Shown: positions 18,691-27,643 of the stretch, in pieces
Layout: every line of letters starts with the position of its first letter
Numbering within the stretch: the stretch's first letter is position 1
Assembly: GCA_052118425.1 (NCBI GenBank)
Contig: JBQKHF010000003.1
Source of the DNA: Roseburia_C sp900315735
GTDB taxonomy: Bacteria; Bacillota; Clostridia; Lachnospirales; Lachnospiraceae
Length of the DNA stretch: 64,000 bases
Direction: 5' to 3' (one strand)
Notes under the pieces: model-generated
What the model was told of the DNA's origin: nothing
Databases searched by the model: none
The model's input: the letters and a program-made list of their open reading frames with translations, nothing else
Translations under genes and position numbers: made by a program

Positions 18691-18749
18691 AAAGGAACGA
18701 GACTTTTACCGTATTTTTTTGATGCGGTAAAAGGACTCGTTCCTTTTTT
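18689..18749 (+). terminator. Riboswitch expression-platform terminator
   Basis: A long hairpin (left arm AAAAGGAACGAG plus CTTTTACCG, right arm CGGTAAAAG plus CTCGTTCCTTTT) ends in a T run. Its left arm directly follows the 3' side of the yybP-ykoY fold, so ligand binding can compete with terminator formation. Confidence 0.85.
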
Positions 18750-18750
18750 A

Positions 18751-18786
18751 ACGCGAGAAACTCGCAAAGCGTGTTTCTCGTAGTTG
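18751..18786 (+). repeat. Dispersed GAGAAAC/GTTTCTC hairpin repeat
   Basis: ACGCGAGAAACTCGCAAAGC, then GTGTTTCTCGTAGTTG: the arms CGAGAAAC and GTTTCTCG pair around a 12-13 base loop. Related copies occur at 30056-30091 and, inverted and partial, at 10166-10191. Confidence 0.75.
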
Positions 18787-18824
18787 ATACCCGGTAACAT
18801 AAAAAAGCAGGAGGTTAAGAGCAT

Positions 18825-21461
18825 ATGAAAGCATATTGGAATTGTACGAAAGAGCAGCTGGAAGAAATGTTTGGATTTCGGAAGGAAGGATTCACAGAAG
18901 AAGAGGTAGAAAGAATACGAAAAGAGACAGGAGAAAATCGTCTGAGTGAAGGCAGACATAAGAGTTTGCTGGAGGTGTTTTTCAGTCAGTTCTGTGATCT
19001 GATGGTAGTGCTTTTAATTATTGCAGCAATAATCTCCATGTTTTCCGGAAATGCAGAGAGCACCATCGTAATTTTTCTGGTACTGTTTATGAATGCAATT
19101 CTTGGAACCATACAGTACAGGAAGGCAGAAAAATCACTGGATAGTTTAAAGGATTTATCGGCACCGACTGCCCGGGTTATCCGGAATGGAAAGAGGCAGG
19201 AAATTGCATCCAAAGAGATAGTGCCCGGGGATTATGTAATCTTAGAAGCAGGTGACATGATTGTGGCAGACGGAAGAATCCTTCGCAATTATTCCCTGCA
19301 GGTCAATGAAGGCTCGTTGACCGGAGAGTCTGCCAATGTAGAAAAAAGTGAAACAGTATTGCCGGAAGAGGTACCACTGGCAGACAGGAAAAACATGGTA
19401 TTTTCCGGAAGCTTTGTAACTTATGGAAGAGCAGAAGTACTGGTAACTGCAACAGGAATGAAAACGGAGTTAGGAAAGATTGCGGGATTGATGAATCAGA
19501 CAAAAGAGCGGAAGACACCGCTTCAGATAAGTCTTGATTCCTTCAGCAAAAAGCTTGCAATACTGATTATGGCAATCTGTGCACTAGTCTTTGGTCTTGG
19601 CATTTACCGGAAGGTGCCGGTGATTGATGCCATGATGTTTGCAGTTGCACTGGCGGTAGCAGCAATACCGGAAGCACTTGGCTCCATTGTTACAATTGTG
19701 CAGGCAATGGGAAGCAGGAGAATGGCAAAGGAGCATGCCATTGTCAAAGAATTAAAGGCAGTGGAAAGTTTAGGCTGTGTATCGGTAATCTGCTCCGACA
19801 AGACTGGAACACTGACACAGAATAAGATGCATGTGGAAGCAGTTTATTTGAATGGCATGACGCATACACCAGAGGAGCTGACTCTGGAAACCAGCCTGCA
19901 AAGGTATTTTTTATACAATGCCATTTTAAATAATGATGCCAGCATAACGGATGGAAAAGGACTGGGAGACCCGACGGAATCTGCACTGTTAGAAATGTTT
20001 CACAGAGTCCGGCTGAATCAGGACGGAAAGGAAAATGTAGGACAGCTTACCATACAGGAAGAGACGATTCGAAACATGCTTCCAAGATTAGAAGAAATTC
20101 CATTTGACTCTACGCGAAAATGCATGAGCAGTAAATACCGGCTGCATGGGGAGGATGAAATTATTTTTACAAAAGGGGCAGTGGATGTTCTTTTAAGCCG
20201 CTGCGTAAATGTGGCATATGAAGAAGAAATAAGACCGATGGATGATATAGAGATTGCAAAAATCCAGAAGCAGAATCAGCATTTTTCCGAAAATGGACTC
20301 AGGGTGCTGGCATTTGCCTGTAAGAAGTCCGAGGGAGCGCTGACAGTGGAAAAGGAAAGCGGGCTTACCTTTTTAGGTTTAGCAGCCATGGCAGACCCGC
20401 CAAGGGAAGAATCCATGCAGGCAGTAGCAGATGCAAAGAGGGCGGGAATCCGCACCGTAATGATTACCGGAGATCATAAAATCACAGCGGTCGCGATTGC
20501 AAAGCGCATCGGAATCTATGAGGAGGGTGATCTGGCATTAACCGGAACAGAACTGGATGCCTGCTCCGAAAAAGAACTGGAAGAAAAAATTGATAAAATA
20601 TCTGTTTATGCGAGAGTGTCTCCGGAGCATAAAATACGGATTGTAAAAGCCTGGCAGAAGCGGGGCAATATTGTTTCCATGACCGGAGATGGTGTAAATG
20701 ATGCACCGGCATTAAAGCAGGCAGATATCGGAGTAGCCATGGGGGTAACCGGAACAGAGGTAGCGAAGGATGCAGCTGCCATGATATTAACAGATGATAA
20801 CTTTGCTACCATCATCAAAGCAGTAACCAACGGAAGAAACATTTACCGTAATATTAAAAATGCCATCCTGTTTTTACTTTCCGGCAATATGGCAGGAATT
20901 CTCTCGGTATTGTATACATCCCTTTTGGGGCTTCCGGTTCCCTTTGCTCCGGTGCATTTACTCTTTATTAACCTGCTGACGGATTCCCTTCCGGCAATTG
21001 CCATTGGCATGGAGCCGCAGGATGCAAGTTTATTGGAAGAGAAACCAAGGCGGGCATCAGAAGGTATTTTATCGGGAGAGACATTCCGGAAAATTATGCT
21101 GCAGGACTTATGCATTGCAGCAGCAACGATGGCAGCCTTTTATATCGGCAATGGAAAAAGTGCAACAATGGCATCGAGCATGGCATTTGCAACACTGACG
21201 CTGGCACGCCTTTTTCATGGGTTTAACTGCCGGGGGAATAAGACGATTTTTGCATTGGGCTTTACCGGAAATCCGTACAGTATTCTGGCATTTATATCGG
21301 GAAGTGTGCTGCTGGGACTGGTGCTTTTTGTACCGCCGCTGCGAGTTTTATTTTCGGTAGAACCATTGTCTTATCTTGCTGTGCTTGAGATTATTTTGCT
21401 GGCAGTTCTTCCGACTGTTGTCATTCAGATGGTCAGAGGAGTGAGAGAGTTAAAAAAATAA
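18825..21461 (+). CDS. P-type cation-transporting ATPase (P2A, calcium/manganese type)
   Basis: The 878-residue membrane ATPase has the actuator motif TGES, the phosphorylation motif DKTGT with Asp325 (ICSDKTGTLTQNK), the hinge TGDGVNDAPALKQADIG, and P2-type transport helices including AVAAIPEALGS and LLFINLLTDSLPAIAIG. The conserved TM4 Glu and TM6 Asn/Asp ligands are kept, although PEAL replaces the usual PEGL. The family exports Ca2+ or Mn2+. The yybP-ykoY riboswitch upstream argues that manganese controls it, as for riboswitch-linked P-type ATPases in other Firmicutes, and suggests Mn2+ efflux. AGGAGG precedes the ATG. Confidence 0.92.
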   Translation: MKAYWNCTKEQLEEMFGFRKEGFTEEEVERIRKETGENRLSEGRHKSLLEVFFSQFCDLMVVLLIIAAIISMFSGNAESTIVIFLVLFMNAILGTIQYRKAEKSLDSLKDLSAPTARVIRNGKRQEIASKEIVPGDYVILEAGDMIVADGRILRNYSLQVNEGSLTGESANVEKSETVLPEEVPLADRKNMVFSGSFVTYGRAEVLVTATGMKTELGKIAGLMNQTKERKTPLQISLDSFSKKLAILIMAICALVFGLGIYRKVPVIDAMMFAVALAVAAIPEALGSIVTIVQAMGSRRMAKEHAIVKELKAVESLGCVSVICSDKTGTLTQNKMHVEAVYLNGMTHTPEELTLETSLQRYFLYNAILNNDASITDGKGLGDPTESALLEMFHRVRLNQDGKENVGQLTIQEETIRNMLPRLEEIPFDSTRKCMSSKYRLHGEDEIIFTKGAVDVLLSRCVNVAYEEEIRPMDDIEIAKIQKQNQHFSENGLRVLAFACKKSEGALTVEKESGLTFLGLAAMADPPREESMQAVADAKRAGIRTVMITGDHKITAVAIAKRIGIYEEGDLALTGTELDACSEKELEEKIDKISVYARVSPEHKIRIVKAWQKRGNIVSMTGDGVNDAPALKQADIGVAMGVTGTEVAKDAAAMILTDDNFATIIKAVTNGRNIYRNIKNAILFLLSGNMAGILSVLYTSLLGLPVPFAPVHLLFINLLTDSLPAIAIGMEPQDASLLEEKPRRASEGILSGETFRKIMLQDLCIAAATMAAFYIGNGKSATMASSMAFATLTLARLFHGFNCRGNKTIFALGFTGNPYSILAFISGSVLLGLVLFVPPLRVLFSVEPLSYLAVLEIILLAVLPTVVIQMVRGVRELKK

Positions 21462-21464
21462 GCC

Positions 21465-21902
21465 AAATTTGCAGCCAGTGTCCGGAAGAAATAAGTTGCT
21501 AAAATGCGATCGTTCTAAGAAAGTGTTTTTTCTTTCTATATTAAAATAGTCTTTCCAATGTTTGACAACTCACCTCGTCTGTTCGTCGGAGTACGGATGC
21601 ATTACCGAAATCTGCACAAGGGCTCTTAGAATTTCGTCTGTAACCGGCAACACTGGCACAGGGATGTGCCAGTGAGGCGCAATTGAACATGGATGTGAAT
21701 TTGCGCCGGTTGCCAGCCGAAATCAAAAACAATATCGAAATTCTTATGTGCCCTTGCAGATTCCGGTTCGCATCCGCTTTCGACGGACAGGCGGGGCGAG
21801 TAGTCAAAGCAGCGGAAAGACAATTTATTATCAGAAAAAACACTTTCAAGAACGATAACGCATTTTATCAAAAACTTCTTTCCGGACACCGGCTGCAAAT
21901 TC
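21465..21902. repeat. Large imperfect inverted repeat (~440 bp) with two central hairpins
   Basis: The left arm begins AAATTTGCAGCCAGTGTCCGG (first 20 bases from 21465) and the right arm ends with its near complement up to 21902. Matching runs continue inward almost without interruption (AAAGTGTTTTTTCT, GTCTTTCC, CGGATGC, AATCTGCA, AGAATTTCG). Overall similarity looks like about 75-80 percent with small indels; the right arm carries some 50 extra bases. The centre holds ACTGGCACA-GGGA-TGTGCCAGT and a second hairpin GGCGCAATT / AATTTGCGCC. It follows the ATPase stop directly. Open frames crossing it are by-products of the repeat. It may be a MITE-like relic or a structured transcript. Confidence 0.8.
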
Positions 21903-22009
21903 GTGCTTATATTTTTCTACCTTCACTGACCATCTGGCTGCATCAACTCTTGACGGAAGCTGCCCTGCGACATATACTAAGCTTAATCACAGAGTAAGGA
22001 ATGAGACAG

Positions 22010-22441
22010 ATGTATCGGAAGAAAATAACCAGGCATTTGGCACTGCTGTGGAGCATCCTGTTTCTGGTAGCCGTTGCAGGCGCATCCACAAAAACAGAGC
22101 AGGTTTGCAAGGCAGAGACAGAAGCCTTTGCGGTAAATTACATAGAATTAAAGAATGTCCGTCTTTTAGATACTCCGGATAAGATGTTATCCAGAGAGGA
22201 ACAGGTACAGAACACGGGCTTTGTGGCATTGCCCTTAAGCCGCAGCGGTGAGCAGGAGAATCACAGAAGAAATATCGGAACGCTGTGCTGCCTGCTGTTT
22301 GTGGTACTGCCACAGTTTTTTATGGGGCGTATTCAGAGAAACCGGAAGAAGCATGGCGATAATGTACTAAGGAGCCTGATGTTAGCAAGGTTTGAGCGGA
22401 AGGCGGACGGAAAGAAGGAAGCATTAGCACTCGCATATTAA
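22010..22441 (+). CDS. Unrecognised small membrane protein
   Basis: ATG 22010 is preferred because AAGGA at 21996-22000 abuts the alternative ATG at 22001. The 143-residue product has an N-terminal signal-like helix (HLALLWSILFLVAVAGAS), an extracytoplasmic segment, a second hydrophobic segment (IGTLCCLLFVVLPQFFMG) and a basic C-terminal tail. I do not recognise the family. The short gene at 22475 follows 33 bases downstream and probably shares its transcript. Confidence 0.5.
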   Translation: MYRKKITRHLALLWSILFLVAVAGASTKTEQVCKAETEAFAVNYIELKNVRLLDTPDKMLSREEQVQNTGFVALPLSRSGEQENHRRNIGTLCCLLFVVLPQFFMGRIQRNRKKHGDNVLRSLMLARFERKADGKKEALALAY

Positions 22442-22474
22442 ATACATAAAATAATAATATGCGAGGTGTAAGAA

Positions 22475-22618
22475 ATGAATATTTTTATCTGGATTATGAT
22501 AATCTTAGGTGGTGGCGTAGGAATTCTCTCCTGTGCTTATCTGGTACTGGCAATGCCGGTGCTTCTGGTATGGAAGATTTGCCGGAAGGTAAAATATCAT
22601 ATTGGATTATTTGATTAG
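22475..22618 (+). CDS. Small (47-residue) membrane protein
   Basis: ATG 22475 follows GCGAGGTGTAAGAA. The peptide starts MNIFIWIMIILGGGVGILSC, is almost wholly hydrophobic up to residue ~33, and ends with a basic tail (KICRKVKYHIGLFD). It ends just before a clear terminator, which supports it as the last gene of the 22010 transcript. Function unknown. Confidence 0.5.
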   Translation: MNIFIWIMIILGGGVGILSCAYLVLAMPVLLVWKICRKVKYHIGLFD

Positions 22619-22633
22619 AAGATAAAGAAAAAG

Positions 22634-22686
22634 AAAAGAGGATTCTGGAATTTGGCAGCAGGTCAGAAAACAGAGTCCTCTTTTTA
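22634..22686 (+). terminator. Intrinsic terminator
   Basis: AAAGAGGA-T-TCTG pairs with CAGA-G-TCCTCTTT across a 23-base loop, followed by a T run at 22681-22685. Confidence 0.75.
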
Positions 22687-22842
22687 TTCCTTTATGCGCA
22701 TTTTTCTAAAATTTTTATGAAAACCATGATATTTTTCGAAAGTGAGATGTAAAAATGTTCGAAATAAGGTAATATGGTAAGTGGTTTCGGCTATAATGAC
22801 AAAAGAGTGCAGGAATTCGTATTACAGAGAACGCAATAAGAG

Positions 22843-22881
22843 ATTATGATAAGAAATTACGATAAGAAATTATGATAAGAG
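22843..22881 (+). repeat. Three tandem 13-bp repeats upstream of the ABC transporter
   Basis: ATTATGATAAGAA, ATTACGATAAGAA and ATTATGATAAGAG follow one another without spacer, about 85 bases before the transporter ATG. They could be a regulator-binding array or simple slippage; the rest of 22687-22964 shows no other clear element. Confidence 0.6.
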
Positions 22882-22964
22882 GACGCTTTATTATAGAAGA
22901 AACAGCGTGAGAAAGAAAACAGGAAAATAGAAAAAAGAAGAAAGAGAAAAAGAGAGAATATCAT

Positions 22965-25900
22965 ATGCTTCAGATTCAACACATTCATAAGGAATATAAG
23001 ACAGGAAGTCTGGTGCAGAAGGCACTGGATGACGTCAGTTTAAATTTAAGGGATAATGAGTTCGTGGCAATCCTCGGACCGAGTGGTTCGGGAAAGACCA
23101 CGTTGCTTAATATTATCGGAGGGCTCGACCACTATGACAGCGGAGATTTGATTATCAATGGAATATCCACGAAGAAATATAAGGACAGGGATTGGGATTC
23201 TTACCGGAACCACACCATTGGTTTTGTATTTCAAAGTTATAATCTGATTCCGCATCAGACCGTGCTTGCAAATGTGGAACTGGCATTGACCATTTCCGGT
23301 ATCGGCAAGGCAGAGCGGAAGAAACGTGCCATTGCTGCATTAGAGCAGGTGGGACTGGGAAATCAGTTACACAAGAAGCCAAGTCAGATGTCCGGTGGAC
23401 AGATGCAGCGTGTAGCCATTGCAAGAGCTTTGGTCAATGACCCGGACATTCTGCTGGCAGATGAACCAACGGGAGCATTGGACAGTGACACCAGTGTGCA
23501 GGTCATGGATTTGCTGAAGGAAGTAGCAAAAGACCGGCTGGTAGTTATGGTAACCCACAACCCGGAATTAGCAGAGCAGTATGCCACCAGAATTGTAAGA
23601 TTAAGTGATGGAAAAATTCGTGCCGATTCCAATCCTTATGAAGTGGATGAAACAATGCTGAAAGAGCCGGAGCATAAAAACATGGGAAAATCCTCCATGT
23701 CATTTCTTACGGCATTGTCTTTAAGCTTTAACAATTTAAAGACCAAGAAGGCAAGAACCCTGCTGACTTCCTTTGCAGGCTCTATCGGAATTATCGGCAT
23801 TGCATTGATATTATCTCTTTCTACCGATGTAAACAAATATATCAAAAATGTAGAGGAAGAGACATTATCCGAGTATCCGCTGCAGATTCAGAGTACAGGA
23901 TTCAGTCTGGCATCTATGAGCCTTGGAATGGCAGATTCTGAAAAGGATACGGAAAGTGATGACGGAAATACGAAAGAAGATAAAGAAAATTCCGGGGATA
24001 AAGTAAAAGTCATTAAGATGGTAACCAATATGTTTTCCACGATGGCATCTAATGACCTTGAGTCTTTGAAAAAGTATCTTGATGAAGGGGATAGCGGAAT
24101 TGAGCAGTATACCACAGCGGTGGAGTATACTTATAATATCAGTCCACAGATTTTTAAGGAAAATGAAGACGGGATACGTCAGGTAAATCCGGATAAATCT
24201 TTTGATGCAGTAGGTCTTGGTTCTTCTTCCGGTTCCAATAGTCTGATGTCATCCATGATGAGCACGGATGTCTTTTATGAGATGCCGGAAAACAGTAAAT
24301 TATATGAAAAGCAGTATGATATTAAGGAAGGCCGCTGGCCGGAAAAATATAATGAGTGTGTGGTGGTACTTACCACCAATGGTGGAATCAGTGATTTTAT
24401 GCTGTATACCTTAGGGCTTCGTGATCCGCTGGAATTAGATGAAATGATACAGCAGTTTGCCAGCGAGGAAAATATCGAGACACCATCTGATTTTGGAACT
24501 TATACTTATAAGGATTTACTAGGAATCAAGTTTAAGCTGGTGAACAGTGCTGATTATTATACTTATGACGAAGAGTATCAGGTCTGGAAAGACAAATCAG
24601 ACAATGAAGACTTTATGAAACAACTGGTGGCAGACGGTGAAGACCTTACAATTGTAGGGGTGGTGCAGCCGGCAGAAGGAAGTAATGCCGCATCCTTAAA
24701 TGCAGGAATTGCATATCCAAAATCTCTGACAAAGCATATGGCAGAGGAAGCGGCAAAGAGTGAGATTGTAAAGCAGCAGCTTGCAAATCCATCGGTAAAT
24801 GTCTTTACCAATGAAGCATTTGGCGAGGTGGATGAGGAAAATGGATTTGATATGCAGTCTCTGTTTACCGTAGACAGTGAAGCCTTGGAAAAAGCATTTT
24901 CCTTTGATGAAAGTGCCTTGAGCGGACTGGAAAATTCTATGGGAGATATGGGCAGTGCCGATTTGTCCGGAGCATTTTCCGTGGATGCTTCTTCCGCAGG
25001 ACAGTCGATTTCAGCAGAAGAAATGCAGGCGATTGCAGGCAGTCTTTTAGAAGGTTACCAGCAGTATGCGAAGGATAATCCGCAGGCAGATTATTCGAAC
25101 CTGTCACAGTATTTTATGAACTATTTAAATACAGAAGAAGCCCAGAAAATTTTATCCGATAATATCAAAGAGATTATTACGGCAAATGGCATGGTGACTA
25201 TTACACCGGAGCAGATACAGAGCCTTATCCAGCAGATTATGAGCGGATATCAGCAGTATGTCATCGACCATGGTTATACCGACCCGGAGAAATTCGATGA
25301 GTACTTAGCAGAATATTTGCAGACAGAGGAAGCCCAGGGAATCATAACTGCATGGGCATCTGAGATATTTGCAGGCAGTGGCAATATTGAGATTACGCAG
25401 GAGCAGATGCAGAAATTGTCCTCTGAATTATTTGCAGGTTATCAGACGTATGCACAGAACAACGGATTGCCAGACCCGGCAAAATTGGGAGATTCTTTTG
25501 CAGCATATCTGAATACAGCAGATGGTCAGCAGAGAATTGCAGCCGGACTTTCGAATTTTATGAATGTGGATGCAACACAGCAGCAGATGATGACGGCAAT
25601 ACAGCAGTATATGCAGCAGGCAATGACACAGATGGGAAACAAGCTGCAAAGTGCCATGGCATCCGGCATGCAGGTGGATGAAGAAGCATTTTTAAATGCA
25701 TTTCAGATAAATATGAATGAGGATGAGTTGACAGAGCTTTTGATGTCTATGGGTTCTGCAACCGGAACAACCTATGAGAATAACTTAAAGAAATTAGGCT
25801 ATGTGGATTTTGCAGTACCAAGCGGAATTAATATTTATCCAAAGGATTTTGAAAGCAAGGAGCATGTGGTAGAAATTTTAGATGCATACAATAACCGCAT

Positions 25901-26393
25901 GGAAAAGGAAGGCAAGGATGAGCAGGTGATAACCTATACTGATATGGTAGGAACGTTGATGTCTTCCGTAACCGATATTGTGGATATTATCACATATGTA
26001 CTGATTGCATTTGTGGCAATTTCACTGGTGGTATCCTCGATTATGATTGGGGTAATTACTTATATCAGTGTGTTAGAGCGAAGAAAAGAAATCGGAATCC
26101 TAAGAGCCATCGGAGCGTCGAAGCGGAATGTTTCCCAGGTATTTAATGCAGAGACCTTTATTATCGGCCTGTGTGCCGGACTGATTGGAATTGGATTTAC
26201 GTTGCTTCTGATTATTCCGGTCAATGCGATTATTCATAATCTTGCAAATACAACCGATGTAAGTGCGGTGCTTCCGGTAGTTCCGGCACTGGTGCTGATT
26301 TTACTCAGTATCCTCCTGACACTTCTGGGTGGTCTGATTCCTTCGAAGAAAGCATCAAAGAGTGACCCGGTAACAGCACTTCGAACGGAATAA
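22965..26393 (+). CDS. ABC transporter ATPase fused to FtsX-like permease (MacB-type)
   Basis: The 1142-residue protein has an N-terminal ABC ATPase: Walker A GPSGSGKT (38-45), signature MSGGQMQRVAIARAL and Walker B ILLADEPTGALD. A membrane helix follows (SIGIIGIALILSLS), then a large extracytoplasmic region with three ~62-residue repeats (residues ~682-866), and an FtsX/MacB C-terminal set of helices with ERRKEIGILRAIGASKRNV. This is a mechanotransmission-type ABC system, likely for export or resistance to peptides, or for envelope remodelling. It dimerises as a single-chain half-transporter. The MarR gene follows but has its own promoter. The repeat insert is unusual. Confidence 0.88.
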   Translation: MLQIQHIHKEYKTGSLVQKALDDVSLNLRDNEFVAILGPSGSGKTTLLNIIGGLDHYDSGDLIINGISTKKYKDRDWDSYRNHTIGFVFQSYNLIPHQTVLANVELALTISGIGKAERKKRAIAALEQVGLGNQLHKKPSQMSGGQMQRVAIARALVNDPDILLADEPTGALDSDTSVQVMDLLKEVAKDRLVVMVTHNPELAEQYATRIVRLSDGKIRADSNPYEVDETMLKEPEHKNMGKSSMSFLTALSLSFNNLKTKKARTLLTSFAGSIGIIGIALILSLSTDVNKYIKNVEEETLSEYPLQIQSTGFSLASMSLGMADSEKDTESDDGNTKEDKENSGDKVKVIKMVTNMFSTMASNDLESLKKYLDEGDSGIEQYTTAVEYTYNISPQIFKENEDGIRQVNPDKSFDAVGLGSSSGSNSLMSSMMSTDVFYEMPENSKLYEKQYDIKEGRWPEKYNECVVVLTTNGGISDFMLYTLGLRDPLELDEMIQQFASEENIETPSDFGTYTYKDLLGIKFKLVNSADYYTYDEEYQVWKDKSDNEDFMKQLVADGEDLTIVGVVQPAEGSNAASLNAGIAYPKSLTKHMAEEAAKSEIVKQQLANPSVNVFTNEAFGEVDEENGFDMQSLFTVDSEALEKAFSFDESALSGLENSMGDMGSADLSGAFSVDASSAGQSISAEEMQAIAGSLLEGYQQYAKDNPQADYSNLSQYFMNYLNTEEAQKILSDNIKEIITANGMVTITPEQIQSLIQQIMSGYQQYVIDHGYTDPEKFDEYLAEYLQTEEAQGIITAWASEIFAGSGNIEITQEQMQKLSSELFAGYQTYAQNNGLPDPAKLGDSFAAYLNTADGQQRIAAGLSNFMNVDATQQQMMTAIQQYMQQAMTQMGNKLQSAMASGMQVDEEAFLNAFQINMNEDELTELLMSMGSATGTTYENNLKKLGYVDFAVPSGINIYPKDFESKEHVVEILDAYNNRMEKEGKDEQVITYTDMVGTLMSSVTDIVDIITYVLIAFVAISLVVSSIMIGVITYISVLERRKEIGILRAIGASKRNVSQVFNAETFIIGLCAGLIGIGFTLLLIIPVNAIIHNLANTTDVSAVLPVVPALVLILLSILLTLLGGLIPSKKASKSDPVTALRTE

Positions 26394-26442
26394 GCATAGA
26401 GCTTTTTTCAGAATAGGCAGCATGCTGGCTGGAAAAATGAGG

Positions 26443-26485
26443 TTGACATTTCCCCCAAAATATTTATAATAAGTAGCGAAGCTAC
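26443..26485 (+). promoter_or_regulatory. MarR promoter with overlapping dyad
   Basis: TTGACA (26443-26448) and TATAAT (26465-26470) are 16 bp apart. Immediately downstream lies the perfect dyad GTAGC-GAA-GCTAC (26473-26485), positioned as an autoregulatory operator. Binding by the adjacent MarR protein is inferred. Confidence 0.7.
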
Positions 26486-26502
26486 CTAAAAGGAGTGAAA
26501 TT

Positions 26503-26937
26503 ATGGCAGTGAAGATGCCGCTTGGACTTCGGATTGCAATTATAGACCGGGCATTCCGTCGCAAAATGGATGAATGGGCAGAAGAAATCGGAATTACTGC
26601 CGTCCAGCTTCGGGTATTAGGAGAAGTCAGTCTGATGGAAGATAATGGAGTGGAAGAAGTAAATCAGAAGGACTTAGAACATATCGAGCAGGTGACACAT
26701 CCGACAATGACGGGAATTATAAAAAGGCTTGAGGCAAAAGGATTTTTAATCTGTGCACCAAGTGAGAATGACCGGCGTTATAAGAAAATATCCTGTACGG
26801 AGAAATCCCGTGGAATTCATAAGGAGATTGCGAAGAAAGAAGCAATGGTTGTAAAAGAAATGTGTAAGGATTTTACACCGGAGCAGATGGAAGCATTTCT
26901 GCGAATGACAGAGATGATGTTACAGAATATTTCCTAA
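26503..26937 (+). CDS. MarR-family transcriptional regulator
   Basis: The 144-residue winged-helix protein contains the MarR pattern HIEQVTHPTMTGIIKRLEAKG followed by the wing SENDRRYKKISCTEKS and a C-terminal dimerisation helix. AAAGGAG precedes the ATG. MarR proteins usually repress their own and neighbouring transporter genes; the neighbours here are a fused ABC transporter upstream and a small four-helix membrane protein downstream, either of which may be a target. Confidence 0.88.
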   Translation: MAVKMPLGLRIAIIDRAFRRKMDEWAEEIGITAVQLRVLGEVSLMEDNGVEEVNQKDLEHIEQVTHPTMTGIIKRLEAKGFLICAPSENDRRYKKISCTEKSRGIHKEIAKKEAMVVKEMCKDFTPEQMEAFLRMTEMMLQNIS

Positions 26938-26946
26938 GCATAAAAT

Positions 26947-27008
26947 AAAAGTGAAATCGGAAGAGGAGGAAGTTACCGTGTAAATTTTCTTTTCTGATTT
27001 CACTTTCG
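26947..27008 (+). terminator. Terminator or attenuator hairpin between MarR gene and next gene
   Basis: AAAAGTGAAATCGGAAGAG pairs with CTTTTCTGATTTCACTTT over a large loop, about 10 bases after the MarR stop. The trailing T run is short. Confidence 0.6.
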
Positions 27009-27064
27009 TTTTGAACTAATAGGTAGCCTTGCGACTTAATGAAAGAAAAATGGAGGTAATGATT

Positions 27065-27571
27065 ATGCCAATGCATAAGAGAGAAAGTTTGATTTATACG
27101 GTGTTAATGTGTTTTACCATGGTATTATGGATGAGTATGTATAATGTAGCACTGCATATGGGAACACTGAATATGGAAGTAATAAGAGAAGGCTGGCTGG
27201 GATTCCCGCTGGCATATGTATGCGCAATGTGTCTGGATTGGCTTCTGGTATCTAAAATTGCAAAGGGATTTGCATTTCGTTTTCTGGTAAAACCAGAAAG
27301 CAGCACAACGAAAAAAGTGATTGCAGTTTCCTGCTGTATGGTAGTTCCGATGGTAATTTTCATGTCCTTATACGGTGGACTGGAAGCCTGCGTAAAAAGC
27401 GGAGCATGGAATATGCTTCTGATTATCTGGCTTACCAATATTCCAAAGAATTTTATTATGGCACTGCCGTTTCAGCTTCTGATTGCAGGTCCGTTGGTAA
27501 GAAAGATTTTCCGGACAGCATTTCCGGTTGGAACCGTATTATTAGAAGCAGAAAGTGGAAATCCTGTATAA
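27065..27571 (+). CDS. DUF2798-like four-helix membrane protein
   Basis: ATG 27065 is chosen over 27029 and 27059 because GGAGG at 27052-27056 then lies 8 bases away. The 168-residue product holds four hydrophobic helices in two similar halves, each ending with an aromatic/Pro-rich motif, the duplicated layout of DUF2798 proteins. No function is established for the family. Its position after MarR suggests co-regulation. Confidence 0.65.
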   Translation: MPMHKRESLIYTVLMCFTMVLWMSMYNVALHMGTLNMEVIREGWLGFPLAYVCAMCLDWLLVSKIAKGFAFRFLVKPESSTTKKVIAVSCCMVVPMVIFMSLYGGLEACVKSGAWNMLLIIWLTNIPKNFIMALPFQLLIAGPLVRKIFRTAFPVGTVLLEAESGNPV

Positions 27572-27580
27572 GAATTCCTC

Positions 27581-27628
27581 TTGTAAAATCCAAACATATG
27601 TGCTAATATAAAACAAGAACAAATGTTC
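27581..27628 (+). promoter_or_regulatory. SOS promoter with LexA box
   Basis: TTGTAA (27581-27586) and TAATAT (27604-27609), 17 bp apart, are followed at once by GAAC-AAAT-GTTC (27617-27628). That matches the Gram-positive LexA (DinR) consensus GAACNNNNGTTC and is placed to block transcription initiation of the Y-family polymerase. Confidence 0.85.
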
Positions 27629-27643
27629 TTGAAAGGCATTGAT

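Noticed and set aside
21683..21997. 104-codon open frame
   Set aside because: It runs through the right arm of the large inverted repeat, has no ribosome binding site and shows no protein-like pattern; a by-product of the repeat.
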